Shown here piece by piece: positions 1 through 7,523 of a DNA stretch of 16,689 nt. Numbering within the stretch: position 1 is the stretch's first letter; each line of letters begins with the position of its first letter. The stretch is from NCBI GenBank assembly GCA_017643965.1, contig JAEPMM010000024.1:1-16689 (forward strand). Direction: 5' to 3'. The notes beneath the pieces were generated by a model. That model searched no databases, had not been told where the DNA came from, and saw only the letters and a program-made list of their open reading frames with translations. Source of the stretch: Marinobacter sp. Its GTDB lineage: Bacteria > Pseudomonadota > Gammaproteobacteria > Pseudomonadales > Oleiphilaceae. A program made the position numbers and the translations under genes.

Positions 1-1287
1 CAGAACAAAGTGCTGGAAGTAATCCTCCAGCGAGAGGTCGTTGGAGGATTCCGGTTCCCGTGCCCGAACCTGTTCGTTGTTACCTTCCACCAGCGTTTGC
101 GGAATGTATTCGTCACCGCCCTCGTACTCCAGATCCAGCAGGGACGGCGTGATCAGGTCGGTGTCACACAGAATAGTGGCGCGCTCAATGGCGTTTTCCA
201 GTTCGCGGACGTTACCGGGCCAGCGGTGGCGTTCCAGGGCCCGCATGGCTTCGGGGCTGAGATTCAGGTGGGGTTTACCCATTTTTTCACCCTGGCGGGT
301 CAGGAAACGCTCGGCCAGGCCAAGAATGTCGCTGTGACGTTCCCGCAAGGGCGGTATGCGCACCTGCATGACGTTCAGCCGGTAATACAGGTCTTCACGG
401 AACTCACCGGTGCGGGTCATGGCCTTCAGGTTGCGATGGGTCGCGGCAATCATCCTCACGTTGACCTGGCGGCTCTGGGTTGAGCCCACCTTGCGGATCT
501 CCCCCTCCTGCAGTACGCGCAACAGCCGTGCCTGGGCTTCCGGCGGCAGCTCACCGATTTCATCGAGAAACAGGCTGCCACCATCCGCGGCCTCGATCAG
601 CCCGGTGCGGGCCGACACCGCACCGGTGAACGAGCCCTTCTCGTGACCGAACAGCTCCGATTCAATCAGGCTTTCCGGAATGGCCGCGCAGTTCACCGAG
701 ATCAGCGGTTTCAGCGCCCGCGGGCTCATCAGATGGAGTGCGCGGGCGGCCAGTTCTTTACCGGTGCCAGATTCGCCCTGGATCAGCACCGTGGTCTCCG
801 TGGGAGCCACCTTGCGGATCAGGGTGAAGACTTTCTGCATGGCGTCGCACTTGCCGAACATGATGCTGGCCGGATCGCTGCTGACATTGTCCGCCGTGGC
901 CGGTGTGGACCCGGTTTCCGGGTCGACGTCCGCCCGTTGTCTGCGGGCGAGGATGTTCTCCACCGCAGCGAGCATCTCATCGTGGTCAAACGGCTTGGCG
1001 ATGTATTCCACGGCCCCCATTTTCATGGAATCAACGGCGGATCGCAGGCTGGCGTAGCTGGTCATGATCAGCACCGGGGTATTTGGTGCCCGGTTGATCA
1101 GCTCGGTTCCCGGGGCGCCGGGCAGTCGCAGATCCGAAATGATCAGATCAAATTCATCGGGTTCATGCTGTTGTTCCGCTTCTTCCACGGAGCCGGCGTC
1201 CGCAACGTCGTAGCCGGCGTGCTGCAGCAGTTTGCGCACGGCGGAGCGGATAATCTCTTCGTCTTCCACGATCAGAATGCGAGGCAT
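1..1287 (-). CDS. cbrB: CbrB, sigma-54-dependent response regulator (3' end cut off)
   Basis: This is an NtrC-family response regulator, partner of the kinase encoded just upstream; in pseudomonads CbrAB governs carbon/nitrogen catabolism. The 429 visible residues show a receiver domain (1-115) with acidic pair D9/E10, phospho-acceptor D52, T76 and K98; a linker (116-142); and an AAA+ domain with Walker A GESGTGKE (171-178), a GSFTGA loop (218-223), Walker B around D242 and R fingers near 297-303. The visible C-terminus SLEDYFQHFVL is typical of CbrB just before its Fis-type helix-turn-helix, which lies outside the window. The ATG is 6 bases after the cbrA stop, so the two are co-transcribed; the SD is weak (GAAAGG, rather far). 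One oddity is serine instead of alanine in the GAFTGA loop. NtrC is the alternative, but synteny and the C-terminal motif favour CbrB. Confidence 0.95.
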   Translation of the reverse strand, partial: MPRILIVEDEEIIRSAVRKLLQHAGYDVADAGSVEEAEQQHEPDEFDLIISDLRLPGAPGTELINRAPNTPVLIMTSYASLRSAVDSMKMGAVEYIAKPFDHDEMLAAVENILARRQRADVDPETGSTPATADNVSSDPASIMFGKCDAMQKVFTLIRKVAPTETTVLIQGESGTGKELAARALHLMSPRALKPLISVNCAAIPESLIESELFGHEKGSFTGAVSARTGLIEAADGGSLFLDEIGELPPEAQARLLRVLQEGEIRKVGSTQSRQVNVRMIAATHRNLKAMTRTGEFREDLYYRLNVMQVRIPPLRERHSDILGLAERFLTRQGEKMGKPHLNLSPEAMRALERHRWPGNVRELENAIERATILCDTDLITPSLLDLEYEGGDEYIPQTLVEGNNEQVRAREPESSNDLSLEDYFQHFVL

Positions 1288-1293
1288 AGGAGT

Positions 1294-4257
1294 TTACGAC
1301 CTTTCGTTCAGGCTGATGGCGGCGTTACCGGAGTCCGGTTCGTAGGCCGGCAATTTCAGGCGCACGCAGGTGCCCAGGCCGGATTCCGCATCCGCCGGGC
1401 TGTCCACGTGTATGTTGCCGTAATGCTCTTCGACAATACTGTACACCAGTGACAGACCAAGGCCTGTGCCTTTATTGGGTGCCTTGGTGGTGTAAAACGG
1501 CTCAAAGATGTGATCCAGCTGATCTTCCGGAATGCCGGACCCCTCATCGGTGACTTCGATGATAGCGGAGTAGCCATCGCGGTTTCCACTGACTCGGATG
1601 CTGCCGCCCTCGGGTGATGCGTCACGGGCATTGGCCAGCAGGTTCACGAATACCTGCACCAGCCGCTGCTCGTCACCCAGCACCATCAGGTTGTCCGGGC
1701 AGTCGTTGATGTAGTGGATGCCAAGGCCACGGTCGCTCAGCGACAGCAGGTTGATGGACTCATCGACACAGCGTCGGATCAGCACCGGTTCGTAACGGTT
1801 GGCCTGGGAGTGATTGCCGGTACGGGCAAAGTTCATCAGTGACTGCAGGATGGCCGATATGCGTCGGGTTTGCTGCTGAATCTGCTCGGCCGTCGAGAGA
1901 ATGTCGGGGTCGTCGGTTTCCAGCTTGAGATTCTGCGCGAGGGACGAGATGCCGGTGACCGGGTTGCCGATTTCGTGAGCCACACCGGCCGCCAGGCGGC
2001 CCACCGATGCCAGGCGTTCGCTGTGCATCAGTTCGTCTTCCAGCAATCGCGTCTCGGTCTGGTCTTCCACCAGAATGATGCTGCCGCCTTCCGGATGGTC
2101 GGGGCCGCTCAAGGCGGCCTTGTGCAGGTTCAGCCAGTGGGGTTTGCCGTTCAGGTCGAGCCGGTGTTTGTATCGGTGCAGATCCTCGCCACTGTTGAAG
2201 TCGTCCAGCAGCAGGTGCCAGTGTTCGGGCAGGGCCTGCAGGCGCGCGCCCACTACGTCGTCAGCGGTGATGCCGGTGAGCTGCTCGATGGCGTGGTTCC
2301 ACATCAGAATCTCGCCGTCATCGCCCATGGAGCAGGCCGGGATCGGCAGGTTCTGCAGGGTCTGGCGATAATGGCGGCGCAGGTTGTCCAGTTCGCCGGC
2401 AAGGCCGGTCAGCTGGTTCTGGTAGTCGCCGAGGGCACGCTCCACATAGCGGATGTCCTGGGCCATACCGCCGCTGGCCATGGGTTTGTAGCCCAGATGG
2501 CGCTTGACCAGGTCCCGCGCCACGGCGGGGCCGAGCAGGCCGGAGAGGTTGACCTCCACCTGGTCCCGCAGCCGGCGCAACTGGTAGGGCCGGTATTCCA
2601 CATTGGGCAATTTGAGCTGGCCGAGGGCGCGCTCAACTTCGCGTTTGGCCACGCCCCGCCCCAACGGATCCGCAAGCTGGCGGATAAAGTCAGCAGAGGA
2701 CGTGGCCACCAGTTCGCGCCGATGGGGGCGGGACAGGGCGCCCAGGGAGCAGGCCTGGGCCGCACTGGCTTCCTCGGCGGTGCTGCCACTGAGCACTGAC
2801 ACCAGCGTGAAAACGGTGACATTCACCGTCAGGCTGATGAAGGTGAAGATGTGCCAGTTGCTGTAATCCGGCACCAGGGGCGCGCCCAGCCACTCCAGCA
2901 GGTTGGCGGTGTGGGAGAACGGCAGCACCAGAGTGACGATCCAGATCGCCAGACCGGAGATGAGCCCGGCGATCAACCCGCGCCGGTTACCTTCCGGCCA
3001 GTAGATAACGCCGAGGGCACCCGGTAACAGCTGGAGGGTGCCTGATAGCGAAATGGCCCCGAGGATGGACAGGTCAAGATTGGTGCCAATGGTCTCGTGG
3101 AACAGCAGCGCGGCAAAAATGATGACGGCAATCAGCAGGCGTTTGATCCAGCGCAGCCAGTGGTAGATGTCACCATGATCTCGCGGTGTCTTCAGGGGCA
3201 ACACAATGTGGTTCAGGACCATGCCTGCCAGCGCCAGGGTGCTGACAATCATCAGGCCGCTGGCGGCGGACAGGCCGGCAATGTACATCAGCAGCGTCAG
3301 GGCCGGGCTTTCCAGAGCCTGGGCAACACCGATGGCGTAGAAGTTGGGGCCGGTGGTGGATGCCAGTTCCTGTCCACCCCAGAGGATCAGCGGTACCGGC
3401 AGCCCCAGCAGCAACAGATACAGGGGCAGGCCCCAGCTGGCTTTGGCCAGGGCTTTCGGTGACGGATTCTCACTGAACGTCATGTGGTACATGTGGGGCA
3501 GTACCAGGGCGCCGGCGAACGCCATCAGCATCAGTGCCCGCCAGCTGCCATCGTCGATGGTCATGGTCATCGGGCTGGCAGGTGAGTTCTGTGTATTGAG
3601 CCAGGTTTCCAGCCCGCCCAAGCCGCCAAATACGCCAAACAGGATTACGCTACCCAGTACCAGCAGGGCCACCAGCTTGACCAGTGAATCAAAGGCAATG
3701 GCCAGCACCAGCCCCTGATGACTCTCGGAGCCCTGATTACGGCGGGTGCCGAACAGCATGGCGAACAGCACCACGGTGATGCTGAACATCACGCTGATCA
3801 CGTTGGGCGAGGTATCGGGTGCCAGAAGGCTGGCAGAGGTGGACACCGCCTGAATCTGCATGCTCAGCAGCGACAGAATGGCGGCGCCTGAGCAGATGGT
3901 GACCAGCGTGCCTGCCCATTGGCTGCGGTAGCGATAGGCGAACAGGTCGGCCAGCGAGGACAGCTGGTAAGCGCGGCCGATGCGCATGATCGGGTTCAGC
4001 AGCACCGGGGCCAGCAGGAAGGCGCCGCTGATGCCCAGATAATAGGCCAGGAAGCCGAAGCCGGATTCGGCCGCCACGCCCACTGCCGCGTACACCGCCC
4101 AAATACCCGCGAACACGCCGAGGCTGAGGGTGTAGACCAGCGGGTGCCTTACCCAGTGCCGGGGCAGCAGGCCACGCTCGGTAATCCAGGCAACGCCGAA
4201 CAGCAGAATCAGATACAGCAGGCTGGCCAGTAACAGGCCAGGGGCGCTAAAACTCAT
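1294..4257 (-). CDS. cbrA: CbrA, SLC5 transporter-histidine kinase fusion
   Basis: This 987-residue inner-membrane sensor kinase phosphorylates CbrB. Residues 1-490 form a sodium/solute symporter (SLC5) module of about 13 hydrophobic segments. A cytoplasmic STAC-like linker follows (about 510-600), then a short coiled region (605-635), a PAS domain (630-735), the HisKA domain with phospho-acceptor H761 in the GVAHEIGNP motif, and an ATPase domain with N box (N872, N876, D879), G1 DEGSGIP (904-910), F box FEPFYTT (918-924) and G2 GTGLGL (930-935). All catalytic motifs are intact, and the length agrees with about 980 residues for Pseudomonas CbrA. Family work suggests that the transporter half binds or moves histidine; that is not visible here. 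The ATG lies inside the end of the upstream small gene (11-base overlap) with no good SD of its own, which implies translational coupling. Confidence 0.96.
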   Translation of the reverse strand: MSFSAPGLLLASLLYLILLFGVAWITERGLLPRHWVRHPLVYTLSLGVFAGIWAVYAAVGVAAESGFGFLAYYLGISGAFLLAPVLLNPIMRIGRAYQLSSLADLFAYRYRSQWAGTLVTICSGAAILSLLSMQIQAVSTSASLLAPDTSPNVISVMFSITVVLFAMLFGTRRNQGSESHQGLVLAIAFDSLVKLVALLVLGSVILFGVFGGLGGLETWLNTQNSPASPMTMTIDDGSWRALMLMAFAGALVLPHMYHMTFSENPSPKALAKASWGLPLYLLLLGLPVPLILWGGQELASTTGPNFYAIGVAQALESPALTLLMYIAGLSAASGLMIVSTLALAGMVLNHIVLPLKTPRDHGDIYHWLRWIKRLLIAVIIFAALLFHETIGTNLDLSILGAISLSGTLQLLPGALGVIYWPEGNRRGLIAGLISGLAIWIVTLVLPFSHTANLLEWLGAPLVPDYSNWHIFTFISLTVNVTVFTLVSVLSGSTAEEASAAQACSLGALSRPHRRELVATSSADFIRQLADPLGRGVAKREVERALGQLKLPNVEYRPYQLRRLRDQVEVNLSGLLGPAVARDLVKRHLGYKPMASGGMAQDIRYVERALGDYQNQLTGLAGELDNLRRHYRQTLQNLPIPACSMGDDGEILMWNHAIEQLTGITADDVVGARLQALPEHWHLLLDDFNSGEDLHRYKHRLDLNGKPHWLNLHKAALSGPDHPEGGSIILVEDQTETRLLEDELMHSERLASVGRLAAGVAHEIGNPVTGISSLAQNLKLETDDPDILSTAEQIQQQTRRISAILQSLMNFARTGNHSQANRYEPVLIRRCVDESINLLSLSDRGLGIHYINDCPDNLMVLGDEQRLVQVFVNLLANARDASPEGGSIRVSGNRDGYSAIIEVTDEGSGIPEDQLDHIFEPFYTTKAPNKGTGLGLSLVYSIVEEHYGNIHVDSPADAESGLGTCVRLKLPAYEPDSGNAAISLNERS

Positions 4258-4423
4258 TGGGGTCTCGCCGCCATTCCAGCCAGAACCCGATAGCGATCAG
4301 GCCGGCCCAGATGATGTAGGGGGTGTACCAGGCGTTTCCGGGAGAGGTCCACCAGTCGAGAATATTCGGTGAAAAAATATAGATGGCCAGAACCAACAGG
4401 AAGACCAGACGATAGATATACAT
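4247..4423 (-). CDS. cbrX: CbrX-like small membrane protein
   Basis: This 58-residue ORF begins MYIYRLVFLLV and ends EWRRDPNEF. It has two hydrophobic segments (about residues 3-18 and 34-50) separated by a Trp-rich stretch (24-33) containing DWW, and a charged C-terminal tail, so it is probably an inner-membrane protein. It lies 49 bases downstream of gluQ and overlaps cbrA by 11 bases. The same position in pseudomonads holds a small ORF called cbrX, whose translation is linked to cbrA. No strong SD precedes the ATG (an imperfect GGAT is 12 bases away), and another ATG 7 bases upstream is out of frame. The function is unknown; it may simply deliver ribosomes to cbrA. The composition and tight spacing make it a convincing gene; the name rests on position rather than on sequence identity I can measure. 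Confidence 0.8.
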   Translation of the reverse strand: MYIYRLVFLLVLAIYIFSPNILDWWTSPGNAWYTPYIIWAGLIAIGFWLEWRRDPNEF

Positions 4424-4472
4424 CAGGCATGGGATCCGCGCTGAGTTTGTGAAAAGCTTTATACCACGTAGC

Positions 4473-5345
4473 TTACCGGGATGTCAGGGGGATTGCGCCC
4501 CGCCGCCAGTGTCGGGCTGCCCAGTCGAGAATGTCGCCGGTACTGGATCGCTCAAGGTCCGCTGGCGGTTGCTGTCCGAGCGCCTGAAGTGCCTGAATCA
4601 GGTTGCGGGAGGGCTGGTGATCGTCCAGCGCCGGTGCGTGGTTCTGCTTGCTGAGCTTCTGGCCCTGCTCGTTGAGGATGACCGGAATGTGCAGCCAGCG
4701 CGGCGGCGTGGCACCCAACGCACGGTAAATCTGCTGCTGCTGGGCGGTCATGTCCAGCAGATCCGAGCCCCGCACCACGTCGGTGATGCCCTGGTCAATG
4801 TCGTCGGCCACCACGGCCAGCTGGTAGGCGTAGAAGCCTTCCTTGCGCAGAATGACCGGGTCATCGAGCTCGGCCTGCACGGTTTGGGTCTGATCGCCCA
4901 GCAACTCGTCGTGCCAGTGGCTTGTCTCATCACGCAGCGCAAAGCGAACGGCGAACGGACGATCGCCGGGCACGCTGTTGCCATCGCGGCAGTGTTCCGG
5001 GTGTCGGCCCTGATGTGCCAGTAATTGCTTGCGGGAACACGCGCAGCGATAGGCAATGCCGCGTTGCAGCAGGGTATCGATGATTGTCTGGTAAGCGTTG
5101 TGGCGCCGGGATTGGAAGCGAACCGGTTCGTCCGGAATCAGGCCGTGGCAGGTCAGGCTGTAAAGAATCTGGTCGGTGGCGTGCGTGCTTTCTCGCAGCG
5201 GATCAAGGTCTTCGATGCGCACCAGCCATTGGCCCTGGTGGGTCCTGGCTTCCATAAAACTGGCGACGGCGGTCACCAGTGAGCCAAAGTGCAGGGGGCC
5301 GGTCGGGGACGGGGCAAACCGCCCACGGTAGGTGTGTTCAGCCAT
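4473..5345 (-). CDS. gluQ: Glutamyl-Q tRNA(Asp) synthetase
   Basis: This protein attaches glutamate to the queuosine base at the wobble position of tRNA-Asp. It is a truncated paralogue of GluRS that lacks the anticodon-binding domain. The 290 residues fit the family (about 290-300). Class I synthetase signatures are present: RFAPSPTGPLHFGS, with HFGS (19-22) as the HIGH motif, and KLSKQ (230-234) as the KMSKS loop. The zinc-site cysteines C101, C103 and C119 match the E. coli spacing. The ATG giving MAEHTYRG is preferred; the frame extends three codons further only to a TTG. No clear SD is visible, and a very stable GC hairpin ends 12 bases upstream of the ATG. It follows dksA by 50 bases, the linkage seen across gammaproteobacteria. 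Confidence 0.96.
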   Translation of the reverse strand: MAEHTYRGRFAPSPTGPLHFGSLVTAVASFMEARTHQGQWLVRIEDLDPLRESTHATDQILYSLTCHGLIPDEPVRFQSRRHNAYQTIIDTLLQRGIAYRCACSRKQLLAHQGRHPEHCRDGNSVPGDRPFAVRFALRDETSHWHDELLGDQTQTVQAELDDPVILRKEGFYAYQLAVVADDIDQGITDVVRGSDLLDMTAQQQQIYRALGATPPRWLHIPVILNEQGQKLSKQNHAPALDDHQPSRNLIQALQALGQQPPADLERSSTGDILDWAARHWRRGAIPLTSR

Positions 5346-5357
5346 GGTGAACAATCA

Positions 5358-5378
5358 GCCGGCCCGGGAGGGGCCGGC
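5358..5378 (-). promoter_or_regulatory. GC hairpin between dksA and gluQ
   Basis: A perfect 8-base inverted repeat (GCCGGCCC / GGGCCGGC) encloses a 5-base loop in the 50-base dksA-gluQ gap, 12 bases before the gluQ ATG. It is followed on the minus strand by TGATTGTT, not a real U-tract, so it is at best an inefficient terminator. It could equally mask ribosome access to gluQ or stabilise the dksA transcript end. In Shigella and E. coli a terminator between dksA and gluQ is known to limit gluQ expression, so an analogous role is a reasonable inference. Confidence 0.55.
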
Positions 5379-5395
5379 GGGCAAGGGTAGACGGC

Positions 5396-5836
5396 TCAGA
5401 TGCCGGTCTGGCGTTCGCGGATTTCCGCCAGGGTTTTGCAGTCGATGCACAGGGTGGCCGTCGGGCGCGCCTCAAGGCGGCGGATGCCGATTTCCACACC
5501 GCACTGGTCGCAAAAGCCATAATCGTCCTTGTCGATGCGATCAATGGTCTTGTCGATCTTCTTGATCAGTTTGCGCTCGCGGTCGCGGGTGCGCAGCTCC
5601 AGGCTGAATTCCTCTTCCTGGGTTGCACGGTCGCTGGGATCCGCGTAATTTGCGGCATCTTCCTGCATATGGTGCATGGTGCGGTCGACTTCTTCCATCA
5701 GCTCCTGCTTCCATTGCAGCAGCAGATTCTTGAAGTGCTCCAGCATGTCAGCACTCATGTACTCTTCACCCTTCTTCATTTCGTAAGGGGTGAAGTTGGT
5801 AAAACGTTCGCGTGGTTGTTGTGCAGTGTTTGCCAT
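5396..5836 (-). CDS. dksA: RNA polymerase-binding transcription factor DksA
   Basis: DksA binds the RNA polymerase secondary channel and, with ppGpp, represses stable-RNA promoters and activates amino-acid biosynthesis promoters. The 146-residue protein (E. coli 151) has a disordered N-terminus, a coiled coil (about 33-105) whose tip carries the key acidic residues D66 and D69 in ADPSDRATQEE, and a four-cysteine zinc finger C109-x2-C112-x17-C130-x2-C133, so it is the zinc-binding form rather than a zinc-independent DksA2. The start chosen is the ATG of MANTAQQP, preceded by AGAGG at 9 bases; the frame stays open 44 codons further upstream but that extension is unlike DksA. It is the first gene of the minus-strand run into gluQ, cbrX, cbrA and cbrB, and is divergent from sfsA across 175 bases. 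Confidence 0.97.
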   Translation of the reverse strand: MANTAQQPRERFTNFTPYEMKKGEEYMSADMLEHFKNLLLQWKQELMEEVDRTMHHMQEDAANYADPSDRATQEEEFSLELRTRDRERKLIKKIDKTIDRIDKDDYGFCDQCGVEIGIRRLEARPTATLCIDCKTLAEIRERQTGI

Positions 5837-6000
5837 TGACCCGGCCTCTTGTTTGTACTTCACAAGAACGCTTTGCTTCCCTCCGCACCAGCCTTCGCTG
5901 CGCGGTTTGACCCTGGATAAAGCATTCGTCCTGAAACAGGAATTTGCGGAAAATAGCAGATAAGTCACAGGGGTGCCAGCCTTGTGATCAGACTTTCACA

Positions 6001-6007
6001 CGGAGAC
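6001..6007 (+). promoter_or_regulatory. Ribosome binding site of sfsA
   Basis: GGAGA at 6002-6006 lies 5 bases before the sfsA ATG and fixes the start at 6012. The 175-base dksA-sfsA gap must hold both divergent promoters, but I found no convincing -35/-10 pair for either. Confidence 0.6.
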
Positions 6008-6011
6008 CACC

Positions 6012-6740
6012 ATGAAGTTCCCCCAACCACTGATTGAAGGCCGGCTGATCCGGCGCTACAAGCGGTTCCTGGCCGATGTGCGGCTGCCGGACGGCAGCGA
6101 GGTGATCGCCCACTGTCCGAACACCGGATCCATGCTGGGTTGCCAGCCCGCGGATGCGCGGGTCTGGCTGAGTGAAAGCGACAATCCTAAGCGCAAGCTC
6201 CGCTATACCTGGGAATTGGTGGAAACCGCGCCGGGCGAACTGGCGTGCATCAACACCGGCCGCCCCAATGCCCAGGCCCGCCATGGCATTGAGGCTGGTG
6301 CGGTCGTGGAACTGGCCGGGTATGGCAGGATTCGCACGGAAGTGCGTTACGGCGCCGAGAAAAGCCGGATTGATCTGCATCTGTCAGAGCATCCATCTCT
6401 TGCCGATGCCTGGGTGGAGGTGAAAAACGTCACCCTGTGTGAGAACGGCGCGGGCTTCTTCCCGGACGCGGTGACCACCCGTGGTCAGAAACATCTGCGG
6501 GAGCTGATCGCCCAGGTGGCGGCGGGCGAACGTGGTGTGTTGCTGTTCGTGGTGAATCACACCGGTATCACGTCGGTGCGGCCGGCGGATCACATTGACG
6601 CGGCATACGGACCGTTGCTCAGGGAAGCCGCGGCGGCCGGTGTGGAAGTGCTTGCTTACCGTGCTGAGCTGGGTGATGCCAGCGGACCCTCCGGCGGCCT
6701 GTCTCTGGTGGGCCCGCTGCCGGTTATTCTGGCGGCCTGA
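6012..6740 (+). CDS. sfsA: SfsA, sugar fermentation stimulation protein family
   Basis: The 242 residues (E. coli SfsA 234) match the SfsA family throughout: an N-terminal OB-like part (FPQPLIEGRLIRRYKRFLAD, AHCPNTGSM) and a C-terminal nuclease-like fold with the PD-(D/E)xK arrangement, here D121 in SRIDLHL and E136-V-K138 in VEVKNVTL. The conserved FFPDAVTTRGQKHLREL segment follows. SfsA was named for stimulating maltose metabolism in E. coli and binds DNA non-specifically; whether it has nuclease activity is unsettled. In E. coli sfsA sits just upstream of dksA in the same direction, whereas here the two are divergent. The final 17 bases overlap the end of the convergent Rieske gene, so there is no room for a separate terminator. 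Confidence 0.95.
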   Translation: MKFPQPLIEGRLIRRYKRFLADVRLPDGSEVIAHCPNTGSMLGCQPADARVWLSESDNPKRKLRYTWELVETAPGELACINTGRPNAQARHGIEAGAVVELAGYGRIRTEVRYGAEKSRIDLHLSEHPSLADAWVEVKNVTLCENGAGFFPDAVTTRGQKHLRELIAQVAAGERGVLLFVVNHTGITSVRPADHIDAAYGPLLREAAAAGVEVLAYRAELGDASGPSGGLSLVGPLPVILAA

Positions 6741-7089
6741 TGTGAATGCCGTCGGGCTGTTCCACCACCTCCAGCGGCGTCAGCGCGTCGCCCTGGCAGG
6801 GTCCGGCAATGCACTCACCGCTGTCCGGCAGAAACAGGGCGCCGTGGGTTGAGCACTGGATGAAGCAGCCGTCAGAGTCCATGAAACGCCCGGGCATCCA
6901 GTTCAGCTCAATGCCCAGGTGAGGGCACTGATTGACATAGGCCCTCAGCTCGCCGTCATGACGTATCACAAAGCCTCTCTGCGCCACGGTGCCGGCCTCG
7001 GCCGTGCCCGCTGTCAGCGCGAACTCGATGGCACCGGTGTTCAGGTCTTCCGCCTGGCCGATGTATTGCCAGCGCCGGTGGTCGGTCAT
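6724..7089 (-). CDS. Small Rieske [2Fe-2S] protein
   Basis: This 121-residue single-domain Rieske protein carries both cluster motifs: C55-P-H57-L-G and C79-S-T-H82-G, separated by 21 residues. It has no signal peptide or membrane segment, so it is probably a cytoplasmic ferredoxin-like electron carrier of the NirD/BphF-like class rather than the Rieske subunit of cytochrome bc1. The redox partner is not encoded in the window. The start is the ATG that overlaps the stop of the upstream pentapeptide gene (ATGA), implying coupled translation; an in-frame extension upstream exists but runs through that gene. The 3' end overlaps that of sfsA by 17 bases. The family is certain, the function unknown. 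Confidence 0.9.
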   Translation of the reverse strand: MTDHRRWQYIGQAEDLNTGAIEFALTAGTAEAGTVAQRGFVIRHDGELRAYVNQCPHLGIELNWMPGRFMDSDGCFIQCSTHGALFLPDSGECIAGPCQGDALTPLEVVEQPDGIHIRPPE

Positions 7090-7442
7090 TTGCCGGTGTT
7101 GTAGCGCATGCGGGTGCCGTGGTTCAGGGACATCACGATTTCGTCCGCGTGCAGTGCGTGGGGGAAGAAGCACCCGGAAATCTTGGCCCCGGCGATGCTG
7201 GCGCCTTCCATGTCACACTGGCTGAAATCGATGCCGCGCAGGTCGGCTCCCCGGAAATAGGCGTGTCTCAGGTCCATGCCGCGGGCGTCCATCCCGCGCA
7301 GGTCGAGACCGCGGAAGTCGCCATGAGCGAAGCTTGACAACGCCGGCTGGGCCGCCTTGGCGGCGTTGAACGCCTCCATGTTTTCACTTCTGAGCTTGTC
7401 GTAGAGCGGGTCGTTGATCGGGCGTACTGCGTCTGTATCCAT
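7086..7442 (-). CDS. Pentapeptide-repeat protein
   Basis: This 118-residue protein has an N-terminal helical part (1-38) and a run of about nine degenerate pentapeptides (about 39-90) of A(D/N)LxG type, e.g. DFRGL, DLRGM, DARGM, DLRHA, YFRGA, DLRGI, DFSQC, enough for roughly two coils of a right-handed quadrilateral beta-helix. The start is the ATG of MDTDAVRP, preceded by AGAGGT at 7 bases; the open frame continues 18 codons upstream but without a better signal. The ATGA overlap with the Rieske gene suggests that the two products work together. Large pentapeptide proteins such as Qnr mimic DNA and shield gyrase, but this one is far shorter than Qnr (about 218 residues), so that role is not supported. 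The function is unknown. Confidence 0.88.
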   Translation of the reverse strand: MDTDAVRPINDPLYDKLRSENMEAFNAAKAAQPALSSFAHGDFRGLDLRGMDARGMDLRHAYFRGADLRGIDFSQCDMEGASIAGAKISGCFFPHALHADEIVMSLNHGTRMRYNTGK

Positions 7443-7523
7443 GGTGCTGACCTCTGCTGCTTTGTGCCGGTGTCCGCCAACGGGCACCCGACCCACGGGC
7501 CGGGTGTTATCAGTGTAGACGAT

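Noticed and set aside
1870..2799. 309-codon open frame antisense to cbrA
   Set aside because: Low-complexity His/Gln/Val-rich shadow of cbrA with no domain or ribosome binding site.
5961..5978. Sigma-54-like TGGCAC ahead of dksA on the minus strand
   Set aside because: The -12 GC dinucleotide is missing at the required 10-base distance from GG.
5983..6000. CRP-like half sites TGTGA and TCACA upstream of sfsA
   Set aside because: The spacer is 8 bases instead of the 6 required for a CRP/Vfr operator.
7086..7442. Qnr-type quinolone protection for the pentapeptide gene
   Set aside because: Only about nine degenerate repeats in 118 residues; Qnr proteins are about 218 residues with long continuous beta-helices and loops.
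7485..7506. Hairpin CACCCG/CGGGTG downstream of the two-kinase gene
   Set aside because: Only 6 paired bases, a 10-base loop and no U-tract; too weak to call a terminator.
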